This document shows, one piece after another, positions 48,802-57,197 of a DNA stretch of 64,000 nucleotides. The position numbers were made by a program, and so were the translations under genes. Position 1 is the first letter of the stretch, and every line of letters starts with the position of its first letter. The DNA lies in assembly GCF_001999245.1 (NCBI RefSeq), contig NZ_CP019630.1, positions 4,927,001 through 4,991,000 of the forward strand, written 5' to 3'. Source of the stretch: Roseibium algicola (lineage in GTDB: Bacteria > Pseudomonadota > Alphaproteobacteria > Rhizobiales > Stappiaceae). The notes below the pieces were generated by a model, which worked only from the letters and a program-made list of their open reading frames with translations, ran no database searches and was not told where the DNA came from.

Positions 48802-49791
48802 GTGCAAGACTTGATGAATCAGACCCGAAAGCTTTTTGCCGCCACGCTCATGGCCGCGACCCTCGCCGGTTCACCGGTTTTCGCGGAAGGCGATAAGGTG
48901 GGTGAAAGTCCATGGGGACCGGAAGACGAGATCGGCACGCTCAACATGATGAGCGATGCCTCCCGGTTGGAGATCTTGCAGCGCATCGATGCCGGCAAGA
49001 TTTATGATCTCGGCGTGGATCTCTTTGTCGGCATGCCCGATTGTTGCAGTGCCGCCTTTGGAGATCCGACTTACCAGATGATGATGCTTCATACGCCGGC
49101 GCGCGGGGATGGCAGCGAGGAGCTCCTTTCGCATTCCAGCGAAGCGATTTCGATGAATACCCACACGGGAACCCATATCGACACGCTCAGTCACTTCGGG
49201 CTTCACGGGAAAATCTGGAACAACGTTAGCGCCGACGAGGCGCAGGGCGCGCGCGGGTGGGCGAAATCGGGTGCGGACAAGTATCCACCCATCATTGCGC
49301 GCGGCGTGCTGATCGACGTTGCGAAGGCCAAGGGGGTGGATGTGCTGCCGGCGTCCTACGCCATTACGTTGGATGATCTGAAAACCGCGCTGGATGCGCA
49401 GGGAACCAGCTTGCAGGAAGGTGATGTGGTGCTCATCCGTACCGGCCAGATGCAGCATTGGCCGGACAAGTCGAAACTGGCGCTGTTCAGCCAGTCAGGG
49501 CTTGGCCTTGATGCCGCAAGGTGGCTGGCCGAGGAGCAAAAGGCGATGGTGCTGGGCGCGGATAACCTGGGTCTGGAAAGTTTCCCGTCCACCAACCCGG
49601 ACAATTTCGCACCTGTCCATTCCTATCTGCTGGCGCAGAAGGGTGTCTCGTTTATCGAGCTCTTGTGGCTGGAAGACCTGGCAAGGGACGGGGTGCATGA
49701 ATTTGCCTTCATTACCTCGCCGCTGAAACTGCGTGGCGCCACCGGCTCGCCGATCCGCCCGATTGCGGTCCCGATCAGCAGCAGTCGTTGA
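48802..49791 (+). CDS. Exported cyclase-family metal hydrolase (kynurenine formamidase-like fold)
   Basis: This is a 329-residue protein of the putative-cyclase family. HTGTHIDTLSHFG holds the metal-binding histidines and aspartate, with LIRTG further on. Family members hydrolyse amides or lactone-like bonds, such as in kynurenine formamidase or isatin hydrolase. A signal peptide (about 1-29, ending VFA) places it in the periplasm, which is less usual. The start is GTG at 48802 or ATG at 48814. It stands alone behind a regulated-looking promoter. Confidence 0.88.
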   Translation: MQDLMNQTRKLFAATLMAATLAGSPVFAEGDKVGESPWGPEDEIGTLNMMSDASRLEILQRIDAGKIYDLGVDLFVGMPDCCSAAFGDPTYQMMMLHTPARGDGSEELLSHSSEAISMNTHTGTHIDTLSHFGLHGKIWNNVSADEAQGARGWAKSGADKYPPIIARGVLIDVAKAKGVDVLPASYAITLDDLKTALDAQGTSLQEGDVVLIRTGQMQHWPDKSKLALFSQSGLGLDAARWLAEEQKAMVLGADNLGLESFPSTNPDNFAPVHSYLLAQKGVSFIELLWLEDLARDGVHEFAFITSPLKLRGATGSPIRPIAVPISSSR

Positions 49792-49888
49792 AGCTTTGCT
49801 TCTGCCCGGCGGAGCAAAAGCCTCCGCCGGCTTGGGCTGGCAGGAGAAGATCTTCCTTTTGCAGTAGGGCTGGCTTTTTTGAGGAGGT

Positions 49889-50854
49889 TCACCCGAGGGC
49901 GTTGTGGAGGACGTAACCTGTATAGCCGGCATAGGCCAAGAGCATGATGGCGCCCTCGCGCCGACAGATACGACCGCCCGTCATGGCAAAGACCAGAAGG
50001 ATCACTGTAGCCCCCAACAAGACCCAGATGTCGAAGCTCATGATTTCCTGCGGGACCTGGAGGGGGGTGATAACCGCGGTAATGCCCAGAATGCCCAGGA
50101 TATTGAAGAGGTTGGAGCCAAGGATGTTGCCAAGAGCAATATCTGTCTGCCGTTTGAGAGCTGCGATCACCGAGGTGACCAGCTCAGGCAGGGACGTGCC
50201 GACCGCGACGATGGTGACGCCGATAACCGCGTCGCTGATGCCCGCAGCCTGCGCAAGGCTGGTTGCCCCGGACACCAGAAAGTGTGCTCCGCCCAGGATC
50301 ATTACCAGTCCGCCAAATGCCATTGCCAGATTGAGTAGCAGGTTCAGCTGTCCGGCTTTGGGAGCGACCAGCTGGACTTCCCCCCTGTGCAGCTCCGCCG
50401 AAGGCGTATGCGTGCCTTTTTCCATCCGGTAGGTGACAACAAGATAGACCGCCAGTGCGAGTATCAGGACCAGGCCTGCTTCCCGTCCAATCAAGCCGGC
50501 CAATGCGAGGCCCGTGAAAGCGAGAGCTGCCAGAGCGTTGGCCGGACCGTCGCGCAGCAACGCTTTGGGGTCGACCAGCAATGGTGAGATGACGGCTGTC
50601 AGCCCCAGAATGAGCAGGATATTGGCGATGTTCGAGCCGGCGACGTTGCCGACCGCAAGGCCGGCAGACCCGTTGAGCGCCGCCAGCACGCTCGTCATCA
50701 GTTCCGGTGTCGACGTGCCGAAGCCCACAAGGACCAGGCCGATCAGAAGTTCGGAGATGCCGAAGCGCTTTGCAAGGCCGACAGAACCGCGCACAAGCAC
50801 GTCACCACCGGCCACGAGGAAAACCAGGCCGAGCGCAATTTCAAAGACAGTCAT
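49889..50854 (-). CDS. Calcium/sodium antiporter (CaCA family, YrbG-like)
   Basis: This 321-residue membrane protein has two inverted repeats, each with the CaCA alpha motif (GFGTSTPELMTSVLAA and AVGTSLPELVTSVIAA, then GNILGSNLFN). It exchanges Na+ for Ca2+ (or similar) across the inner membrane. I chose the ATG at 50854 (MTVFEIA), since the preceding 27 codons lack similarity. Confidence 0.94.
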   Translation of the reverse strand: MTVFEIALGLVFLVAGGDVLVRGSVGLAKRFGISELLIGLVLVGFGTSTPELMTSVLAALNGSAGLAVGNVAGSNIANILLILGLTAVISPLLVDPKALLRDGPANALAALAFTGLALAGLIGREAGLVLILALAVYLVVTYRMEKGTHTPSAELHRGEVQLVAPKAGQLNLLLNLAMAFGGLVMILGGAHFLVSGATSLAQAAGISDAVIGVTIVAVGTSLPELVTSVIAALKRQTDIALGNILGSNLFNILGILGITAVITPLQVPQEIMSFDIWVLLGATVILLVFAMTGGRICRREGAIMLLAYAGYTGYVLHNALG

Positions 50855-50980
50855 TTTGGAGATCCCGAGGACACGTCGCTGGCAGATGGTGTGCCGGATT
50901 GCACCGCACAATGGCTCTTGAGGTGTCGCGCGCACTTTTTTCGCGCGATAGCAAAAGGACTTCCCGTGGCGGCTATCGGT

Positions 50981-51493
50981 CTAGCCCTTTGGCGCCGGCC
51001 GGATATCCGGATTGACGTGATACCCAGGGCCGATGGTAAGCGGTTTTGCCGGCATCGCCTTCGGCGCGACACTGGATTTGAGACCCTTTTCGTGGCGCTC
51101 TATTTCCTCGCCCGTTTTTGCGTCGATGACATGAAGAACTGCCGCATAGGTGCGTTCGGCTTCAACATCGCTGAGGGACGGTGTTTCGAAGCTGTAGTTG
51201 CGCTTGGCGTGGGAAACGGCCTTTTCGACCTCGATCTTGCCACCATGCGGGCTTTCAAACTCGGCAATGAGCCGGGTGCCAAGGGGCAGGGGTTTCACGA
51301 GGCCAACCGTAATGCCCGCCCGAATGTCGGCGATGCGGTAGTTGTAGATGAAGCCACCGCCGGTGATTTCGGCGAAGCTGGCGCTTTCCAGGATGGACTG
51401 ATTGTAGCGGTAGACGGTTCCGAAGACGGCAATGCAATAGACAGCCGCTGCCACGCCGGCCAGTTTCACCCACAAAGGCACAGACCCTGTCAT
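50981..51493 (-). CDS. Membrane-anchored hypothetical protein
   Basis: This 170-residue protein has one N-terminal hydrophobic segment (WVKLAGVAAAVYCIAVFG) and a beta-rich soluble part likely in the periplasm. GGGAGG precedes GTG-ATG, and I used the ATG at 51493. I do not recognise the family. The next gene on this strand, also a small membrane protein, ends about 100 bases upstream. Confidence 0.7.
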   Translation of the reverse strand: MTGSVPLWVKLAGVAAAVYCIAVFGTVYRYNQSILESASFAEITGGGFIYNYRIADIRAGITVGLVKPLPLGTRLIAEFESPHGGKIEVEKAVSHAKRNYSFETPSLSDVEAERTYAAVLHVIDAKTGEEIERHEKGLKSSVAPKAMPAKPLTIGPGYHVNPDIRPAPKG

Positions 51494-51598
51494 CACAACC
51501 TCCCGGTAGTCGGTTCACATTGTCAGCAGTGCCGGTGCAGGACAAGGAAAACGTGTTTCCGTATCGAGCGATGTGAGGCAGGCAAACCGGCGGATTGC

Positions 51599-52069
51599 TT
51601 ACCTGCGGAGAGCGTTGCCGTTGCCATTGCGCCTCAGGCAGTCCTCGATCGCCTCGACGAACTCCGCACCGTAAAAGGACACCCGTCTTTCATTGCCGTT
51701 TCCCGTCACAGGAACTGAAAGCGTCAGCGTCGGCGCAAACCAGAGATCGCGGCGATATGCGTCCGAGACTGCGGTCCAGGGGATGAGTATCGGCTTGTGG
51801 CCGATCCTGAAGACAAAGATCGGGTACATGTGGAGACCTGCATTGGACAGGGTCACATCCACGCTGTTGCGGTAGTTGCCGAAGAGACCGAAGCGGATGG
51901 TGCGCCAGTTCCAGGTGCGGCCTTCCGGTTTCCGGCTGGCCGGGTAGGCATTTGCCAGTCCCACCCAGCCGCCTGTATGGGCAATGACAAAGACGATCAG
52001 CGACCAGAACAGGGCGAAGACGACTGCGAAGGCTGGCAGGATCAAGAAGAGCAAGCTGGTTTCAGACAT
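51599..52069 (-). CDS. Hypothetical membrane-associated protein
   Basis: This 156-residue protein has one strong helix at 5-30 and a soluble domain containing GLFGNYRNSVDVTLSNAGLHMYPIFVFRIGHKPILIPW, a pattern seen in small uncharacterised membrane proteins. The AAGGCGGAG site supports the ATG at 52069. It follows the MocR-type gene by 23 bases on the same strand, possibly as part of its transcript. No function is known to me. Confidence 0.7.
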   Translation of the reverse strand: MSETSLLFLILPAFAVVFALFWSLIVFVIAHTGGWVGLANAYPASRKPEGRTWNWRTIRFGLFGNYRNSVDVTLSNAGLHMYPIFVFRIGHKPILIPWTAVSDAYRRDLWFAPTLTLSVPVTGNGNERRVSFYGAEFVEAIEDCLRRNGNGNALRR

Positions 52070-52092
52070 GTTTCTCCGCCTTCAAAGGGTCG

Positions 52093-53604
52093 CTATTCGA
52101 AACTGTCGTAGCAGGCTCCGCTGTCCTCCAGCAAATTTTGCAGGATAAGCAGACCCTTCGCGGTTTCCTGCCGGGTCATCGGGTTGGTGATGCCGATGCG
52201 AACGCGGTGATAGACCTTGCCGGATCGGCCGGTCTTGAACTCGTCTTCATCGTCAATCAGCACATTTGCGGCAGCGGCCGCCGCCTTGAAGGTGCCGGAG
52301 AGCCAGGGTTCGGGAAGCTTCAGCCAGAGAAACGGCGCGTCGGCGGCGGCAAACATGTCGTAGGCGCCGAGATATTTTTGCACCAGTTCGAAACGGGCGG
52401 AGACTTCCGCGAGGATTTTCTGGCGGAATTCGTCGGCAGCGCCGGACAGAACCAGCCGGGATGACAATTCCGACAGGAGAAAGGATATGCCGCCAGTCAG
52501 CATCTTGTGGGCGGTGTAGATCCGCTGTGCATGAGACAGCGGGCTGGAAACCCAGCCACCGCGCACGCCTGCCGTCACGGACTTGGACAGCGAGCCGACA
52601 TGAAAGGTACGCTCCGGTGCCAGTGCGGCAAGCGGGGGCGGCGAGGTTTCGCGCAAGGAACCGTAGACCTCGTCCTCGATGATCCAGAGATTGTACTGGC
52701 GGGCGATGGTTACAATGTCCGCACGACGCTGTTCACCCATCATGCCGAGGGTCGGATTATGCATGGTCGGCATCACGAACAGCAGCTTCGGGTGTTTCTG
52801 CGCGCAGACCCTTGCAAGATCTTCGGGCAGGGGACCTTCGTCGTCCCGCGCGATCTGCACCGGCCTGCGGCCGGAGAGAGCCGCGCCACGGGCGATCGAG
52901 CTGTAGGTCAGTTCCTCGAAGGCGACCTGATCGCCAGGTGCCGTCGTTGCCGCGATGATCGCCATGATTGCCGCCTGGGCGCCCGTCGTCGGTACGATGC
53001 TGCCTTCCGGTGGCTGCCAGCCGGCACGGGACAGCCAGATCCGCCCGGCCTGGCGCCAGCTTTCAGGCACGGAGCGGGTATAGCTGGCAATTTCGTAAGG
53101 GGCATCACGGGTGATGTCTGCCGTCAGCCTTCCGATGACGCCGGCCTGGCCGATCTCGGGAGCGGATGTGCTGTCAAAGCGGATTGCCTCCGGCGAAGGC
53201 ACCATGACCCTGGTGCCGCCAAAGGCGACATCCTTAGGCATGTGCATCGCGCCCTGGGTCCAGGAAGAGGCGGACATGTCATGCGCGGCGGAGCCGTTGG
53301 TCTGCTGTGTCGGCCGGTCAAGGTCCGGTTTGGTGTCTTCTTCGAGTGACGGTTCATAGGTGCTGCCGAGCACGAATGTGCCGCGTCCGACTTCGCCGCT
53401 GACGAGGCCACGCTGTCGGATCAGGGCGTAGGCGCGTCCTATGGTGCCGACAGTGACACCCAGATCATACGCAAGGTCGCGCTGCGGCGGCAGTTTGGAA
53501 CCGGCACCAAGCGCGCCAGTGGCAATATCCTCGGCGATGCGGTCCGCCAGCCGGATGTAGAGGGGCCCTTGGCCCTCGGGAATCTCTGGGTGCCAATTTG
53601 TCAT
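52093..53604 (-). CDS. MocR-family GntR/aminotransferase regulator
   Basis: This 503-residue protein has an N-terminal GntR helix-turn-helix (residues 10-80; LPPQRDLAYDLGVTVGTIGRAY) joined to a class I aminotransferase-like domain. The PLP lysine is in VGSLSKSVTAGVRGGW. MocR proteins sense an amino compound through PLP and regulate a neighbouring gene. It is divergent from a DUF1127 gene, with mirror-image boxes between them. Confidence 0.93.
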   Translation of the reverse strand: MTNWHPEIPEGQGPLYIRLADRIAEDIATGALGAGSKLPPQRDLAYDLGVTVGTIGRAYALIRQRGLVSGEVGRGTFVLGSTYEPSLEEDTKPDLDRPTQQTNGSAAHDMSASSWTQGAMHMPKDVAFGGTRVMVPSPEAIRFDSTSAPEIGQAGVIGRLTADITRDAPYEIASYTRSVPESWRQAGRIWLSRAGWQPPEGSIVPTTGAQAAIMAIIAATTAPGDQVAFEELTYSSIARGAALSGRRPVQIARDDEGPLPEDLARVCAQKHPKLLFVMPTMHNPTLGMMGEQRRADIVTIARQYNLWIIEDEVYGSLRETSPPPLAALAPERTFHVGSLSKSVTAGVRGGWVSSPLSHAQRIYTAHKMLTGGISFLLSELSSRLVLSGAADEFRQKILAEVSARFELVQKYLGAYDMFAAADAPFLWLKLPEPWLSGTFKAAAAAANVLIDDEDEFKTGRSGKVYHRVRIGITNPMTRQETAKGLLILQNLLEDSGACYDSFE

Positions 53605-53605
53605 G

Positions 53606-53690
53606 GTGACAATTTAATATATTGCATCCCGAATGGAGTCAATTCATATGATTGTAGCGCAACAATGCGCCCAATTGATGCAATTGTCAC
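53606..53690. promoter_or_regulatory. Mirror-image operator boxes between MocR and DUF1127 genes
   Basis: GTGACAATT (53606-53614) and ATTGCATC (53621-53628) on the left recur inverted as GATGCAAT and AATTGTCAC (53677-53690). The two box pairs flank the whole divergent promoter region and sit next to each start codon. GCGC-AACAAT-GCGC lies between (53657-53670). Confidence 0.65.
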
Positions 53691-53706
53691 CCTGGAGATG
53701 TCTCAA

Positions 53707-53946
53707 ATGAGTTCAATCGAAACAATATCCGGGCGCCCGATATCGCGGCTCCGGATTCCCGGCGGTTTTACCAAAACGGCTTTCAGCTATCTGAAGGATT
53801 GGTTTGTCAGGCGCCGGACCCGCCTGGAACTTCTGGAATTGTCAGACGCGGCCCTTGAGGACCTCGGACTGACCCGGGAAGCTGCGCTTGCCGAGGCAAT
53901 GCGCCCCTTCTGGGATACCGAAAGCCGGCGCAAGGGCCGGTATTGA
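53707..53946 (+). CDS. DUF1127 small protein
   Basis: This is a 79-residue protein. Residues 25-65 match DUF1127 (LKDWFVRRRTRLELLELSDAALEDLGLTREAA). Alphaproteobacterial DUF1127 proteins are small, arginine-rich and linked to RNA turnover or phosphate and stress responses. I chose the ATG at 53707, spaced 9 bases from GGAG. It is divergent from the MocR regulator, which probably controls it, and is followed by a strong terminator. Confidence 0.88.
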   Translation: MSSIETISGRPISRLRIPGGFTKTAFSYLKDWFVRRRTRLELLELSDAALEDLGLTREAALAEAMRPFWDTESRRKGRY

Positions 53947-54006
53947 TGCGGAGATCTTTGGCGATCCCCCCAAACAAGGACCTGCTACCCCTGGCGAGTC
54001 TTTGTT

Positions 54007-54048
54007 GATGCCGGACACGATGCAGCCCGTGTCCGGCATCCTTGTTTT
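54007..54048 (+). terminator. Rho-independent terminator after DUF1127 gene
   Basis: GATGCCGGACACG and CGTGTCCGGCATC form a perfect 13-bp stem with an 8-base loop, followed by CTTGTTTT. Confidence 0.92.
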
Positions 54049-54069
54049 CAATTCCGTATCAAGGTGCCG

Positions 54070-54606
54070 TCAGACTGCACCGGTATATTCGCCGCGTGCC
54101 GGATAGTCGTTCTTCTGAACGAAATCGAGTGCACCGACCATTTCCTGGAAGTGCGGGCGCACGAAAGGCATGGTCTGGACGGAGGCGAAATAGAGCGTGC
54201 CGTCCGGTCTGACAAGAAAGACGCCCGGCTCGGAAAACAGCGCAGGCTCCTCGATGCCGATCGAGGTGGTGCCACGGCTGGTTGAAACATAAAGTCCCCA
54301 TTCCCTCGCAACACTCAGCGGCAGGCCGTAGCCAAAGCGCAGATCGGCATGGCCGACCTTTTCCGCCATCTTTTCCGCACGGTCCTTGTCGTCCGACGAA
54401 ATAGCGATCGTCTTGACGCCCTTGGCCGCGAAGTCGGCGGTTAGACGGCCGAGTTCCTTAAGGTAAGTGGCGCAGATCGGACAATGAAGGCCGCGGTAGA
54501 ACACTACCAGCGTTGCAAAGTCGGCGTTATCCTTGGACAGATCAAAGGTGCCGGAGCTCAGGGTTTCGACCGTGAGGCCGGGTACCGGTTGGCGTGGAAC
54601 GAGCAT
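54070..54606 (-). CDS. Peroxiredoxin-like AhpC/TSA-family protein
   Basis: This 178-residue thioredoxin-fold protein has C42 and C45 in GLHCPIC, and DDKDRAEKM as in the AhpC/TSA family. It probably reduces peroxides or disulfides in the cytoplasm, as no signal peptide is seen. The CxxC spacing differs from typical 2-Cys peroxiredoxins. It is divergent from an AraC-type regulator, a likely controller. Confidence 0.88.
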   Translation of the reverse strand: MLVPRQPVPGLTVETLSSGTFDLSKDNADFATLVVFYRGLHCPICATYLKELGRLTADFAAKGVKTIAISSDDKDRAEKMAEKVGHADLRFGYGLPLSVAREWGLYVSTSRGTTSIGIEEPALFSEPGVFLVRPDGTLYFASVQTMPFVRPHFQEMVGALDFVQKNDYPARGEYTGAV

Positions 54607-54713
54607 GTTTTCCTCATTTGGCTAGGCAAGGCTTCACATTTCCCTGCGGATGGCTGTAAGGTAGTGAACGCAAGCGCTATAAACATTCAAAAAATATGCT
54701 CAGGAGTACGGAA

Positions 54714-55514
54714 ATGTCGGTCCCTTATCGCACGTCCTTTAATGGAAGGCTGGACCGGCTGTCTTCGCTCATCGACCGGCTCCGCGTGCAGGTGGACATT
54801 TCACTGGCAGCGGACGGGAGCGAAAGCGATGCCAACCTGAGGGTCTATGACAGTCCTGAGAGAGGGCTGAGACTGGTTTTCTGCCCGGAGCGGGACGGAT
54901 CTGCCGTGCGTGCAGGCATGGAAGCAGCCCCCGACGAAACGTCGCTTGTCGCTGCCCGGATCACGATATCAGGTGTCGGCAGGCAGCTGGTCAGTGCCTT
55001 GCCGGACTGCATTTCCGTGCCGATGTCGGAAGATCCATATCTCACCGCTGTTGTGACGCCGCTGATCGAGGAGGCGACCATGCCCAGGTGCGGTGGGCAG
55101 GCTGCCTTCCAGCGTTTGTGCGAAGTGGTGGTGATCCGTCTGCTGCGTCATGCCATGGAAGAAGGCAAGGCCGATACCGGCCTCCTGAACGGTCTTGCAA
55201 ACCCGCGGATCGCAGCCGCTCTGGTGGCAATCCACGAGGTGCCCGGAGAACACTGGACGCTGGAAAAACTGGCCGAAACCGCCGGCATGTCGCGCACCCA
55301 GTTCGCTGTGACGTTCAAGGAGCTCGTCGGCACGACACCCATGGGTTATCTCTCGAACTGGCGGTTGGATATTGCCCGCTCGGAGCTGGAAACCGGCAGG
55401 CAGGTCAAGGCGGTCGCTAGCCTCTGCGGCTTCGCAAGTCCGGCGGCCTTTTCCAGGGCCTTCTCCCGCCGTTTCGGCTATTCCCCCAAACAAAAGCGCA
55501 GCCAGGCGGCCTGA
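54714..55514 (+). CDS. AraC-family transcriptional regulator (cupin type)
   Basis: This is a 266-residue protein. The N-terminal part fits the cupin-like AraC sensor domain, and residues 165-265 carry the double helix-turn-helix (WTLEKLAETAGMSRTQFAVTFKE and FASPAAFSRAFSRRFGYSPK). I chose the ATG at 54714, downstream of AGGAG. It is divergent from the peroxiredoxin-like gene, which it may activate. Confidence 0.9.
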   Translation: MSVPYRTSFNGRLDRLSSLIDRLRVQVDISLAADGSESDANLRVYDSPERGLRLVFCPERDGSAVRAGMEAAPDETSLVAARITISGVGRQLVSALPDCISVPMSEDPYLTAVVTPLIEEATMPRCGGQAAFQRLCEVVVIRLLRHAMEEGKADTGLLNGLANPRIAAALVAIHEVPGEHWTLEKLAETAGMSRTQFAVTFKELVGTTPMGYLSNWRLDIARSELETGRQVKAVASLCGFASPAAFSRAFSRRFGYSPKQKRSQAA

Positions 55515-55551
55515 ACCGTCTGTTCGCTGAACCTCACTAGCCCCCGTTTTT

Positions 55552-55676
55552 GTCATCCCGGTTTGGCGCAGTGCCAAGACCGGGATCCAGTAGTCGCGGG
55601 AGCTGGCAGGATAATGCGATGTGACCGAGGCAGCCGGTTACTGGATCCCCGCCTTCGCGGGGATGACAAGGAGGGT
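55552..55676. repeat. Inverted pair of GTCATCCCGG-type palindromic repeats
   Basis: The left unit at 55552-55594 starts GTCATCCCGGTTTGGCGC and ends GGGATCCAGTA. The right unit at 55639-55676 is the inverse, TACTGGATCCCCGCC through GGGGATGACAAGG. Each has an internal palindrome. It sits between the AraC gene and the DUF2164 gene and closely matches the unit at 36959. Confidence 0.88.
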
Positions 55677-55754
55677 GAGGGGGGTGTTAAGACGTCTGGC
55701 GCTGCGGAAATCTAGCTGGACGGCACTAACCCACGCCACGTCGCCCAGTGCAGC

Positions 55755-56009
55755 TCAACCGCGATCCTGTACCGGTTTTTCCAGGGCGTAGAGTTCGTCG
55801 TTGATGTCGTCGACCTTGCGGGCGAGCAGCGCCTGGGCGTCCTTGAGGCCGAGGTTGTAGAACCTGGCCCCGAGGGATGGCGTCAGGAAATCGATCAGCA
55901 ATTCGGCATCCATGTTGCCGATGTCGATGTCCAGGTCTGTTTCGAGATAATGCTTGATCTCGGAGGCGAGGCGGGTTCTGGCGTCCTTGTCGAGTGTCAG
56001 GTCCGTCAT
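55755..56009 (-). CDS. DUF2164-family protein
   Basis: This 84-residue acidic protein is of the DUF2164 type (LASEIKHYLETDLDIDIGNMDAELLIDFLTPSLGARFYN). The function is unknown. GGGAGG supports the ATG at 56009. It follows purQ by 19 bases in the same direction and is likely co-transcribed with it. Confidence 0.85.
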   Translation of the reverse strand: MTDLTLDKDARTRLASEIKHYLETDLDIDIGNMDAELLIDFLTPSLGARFYNLGLKDAQALLARKVDDINDELYALEKPVQDRG

Positions 56010-56028
56010 GTCCGCCTCCCGGATGGTT

Positions 56029-56694
56029 TCAGGCTGCTTCCAGCAGGCTTTCGAACAGGAGGCGCCCGTCGAGGCCGCCATTGAGCGGCTCGATCAGGTT
56101 TTCCGGGTGCGGCATCATGCCCAGAACGTTGCCTTTGGCATTCATGATGCCGGCAATGTTGTTGATGGAGCCGTTCGGATTTGTGTCGCCCGCATAGCGG
56201 AAAACGACCTGGCCGTTGTCTTCGATCTGCTTCAGCGTGTCAGCGTCGGCGAAGTAGTTGCCGTCGTGATGGGCAACCGGGCAACGCCAGACCTGGCCTT
56301 TTTCGAACTTCGAGGAAAACCTCGTCGCAGTGTTGACCGTTTCCATCAGGACTTCGCGGCAGACGAAGGTGAGGCCGGCGTTGCGCATCAGGGCGCCGGG
56401 AAGCAGGCCTGCTTCGGTCAGGATCTGGAAGCCGTTGCAAACGCCAAGGACGGCGACGCCGCTTTCGGCCTTGGCAACAAGGTCCTTGAGGATCGGGGAG
56501 CGGGCTGCAATTGCACCGGAGCGCAGATAGTCGCCGTAGGAAAAACCGCCGGGAACAACCACAAGATCCACATCCGGCAGGGTGCTTTCCGTGTGCCAGA
56601 CGCTCTGCGGCCTGGTGCCGGTGATCAGTTCCAGTGCGTGGAACATGTCACGGTCGCGGTTGGAGCCGGGGAAAACGATGACAGCGGTTTTCAT
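56029..56694 (-). CDS. purQ: Phosphoribosylformylglycinamidine synthase, glutaminase subunit
   Basis: This 221-residue class I glutaminase has [10 protein letters not shown], the nucleophilic cysteine in GVCNGFQ and the catalytic His-Glu in PHPEN. It hydrolyses glutamine and delivers ammonia to PurL. It lies in the run purC, lipoprotein, purS, small membrane protein, purQ. Confidence 0.97.
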   Translation of the reverse strand: MKTAVIVFPGSNRDRDMFHALELITGTRPQSVWHTESTLPDVDLVVVPGGFSYGDYLRSGAIAARSPILKDLVAKAESGVAVLGVCNGFQILTEAGLLPGALMRNAGLTFVCREVLMETVNTATRFSSKFEKGQVWRCPVAHHDGNYFADADTLKQIEDNGQVVFRYAGDTNPNGSINNIAGIMNAKGNVLGMMPHPENLIEPLNGGLDGRLLFESLLEAA

Positions 56695-56712
56695 GTGGGC
56701 AATCCAGTCGGT

Positions 56713-56820
56713 TCAGAGCAGAACAAGTACGGCTATCAAGGCCGCGATTGCGGGCACCAGGATGAATATCGCCGCTTTGGTGGCCATGAAGATCAGGGCC
56801 GTGCGGGTATCGTCATCCAT
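56713..56820 (-). CDS. 35-residue single-helix membrane protein in pur operon
   Basis: The frame encodes 35 residues: an acidic start (MDDDTRTAL) then one long hydrophobic helix to the C-terminus (ending VLVLL). The ATG at 56820 has a weak GGGG site. It fits between purS (28 bases upstream) and purQ (18 bases downstream) on the same strand, where automated callers would often miss it. The function is unknown. Confidence 0.6.
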   Translation of the reverse strand: MDDDTRTALIFMATKAAIFILVPAIAALIAVLVLL

Positions 56821-56848
56821 CGGTGGTGCCCCGGTGTCGAAGTTTCGG

Positions 56849-57088
56849 TCAGGCGATCTCGATCGCGTAGTTCTCGATGACAGTGTTGGCGAGCAGCTTT
56901 TCACACATCTGCTCCAGTTCAGCCTTGGCGGCTTCCTTGTCGGTGCCGGTCAGTTCGACATCGAACACCTTGCCCTGACGAACGGAGCCGACGTCGCCGA
57001 AGCCGAGGCCGCCGAGCGCGCCTTCGATGGCTTTTCCCTGAGGATCGAGAACACCGTTTTTCAGGGTGACGATCACACGTGCTTTCAT
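56849..57088 (-). CDS. purS: Phosphoribosylformylglycinamidine synthase subunit PurS
   Basis: This 79-residue PurS (MKARVIVTLKNGVLDPQGKAIEGAL, then VRQGKVFDVEL) matches the family length. It holds PurL and PurQ together. I chose the ATG at 57088 because the conserved N-terminus starts there. Confidence 0.96.
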   Translation of the reverse strand: MKARVIVTLKNGVLDPQGKAIEGALGGLGFGDVGSVRQGKVFDVELTGTDKEAAKAELEQMCEKLLANTVIENYAIEIA

Positions 57089-57135
57089 GATTGGGATCTC
57101 CGCAGCAGACTGCAGATTCTGCAGTTGAATGACTT

Positions 57136-57163
57136 TGGGGCTCCCCATACACGAGGAGCCCCA
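57136..57163. other. Hairpin in leader of purS
   Basis: TGGGGCTCC (57136-57144) and GGAGCCCCA (57154-57162) form a perfect 9-bp stem, between the lipoprotein gene and purS. On the minus strand no T-run follows, so it may be an mRNA processing or stability element inside the operon, not a terminator. Confidence 0.5.
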
Positions 57164-57197
57164 TTTGCGAAAGGCCTGTGTGCAGAAAACCTGCGAT

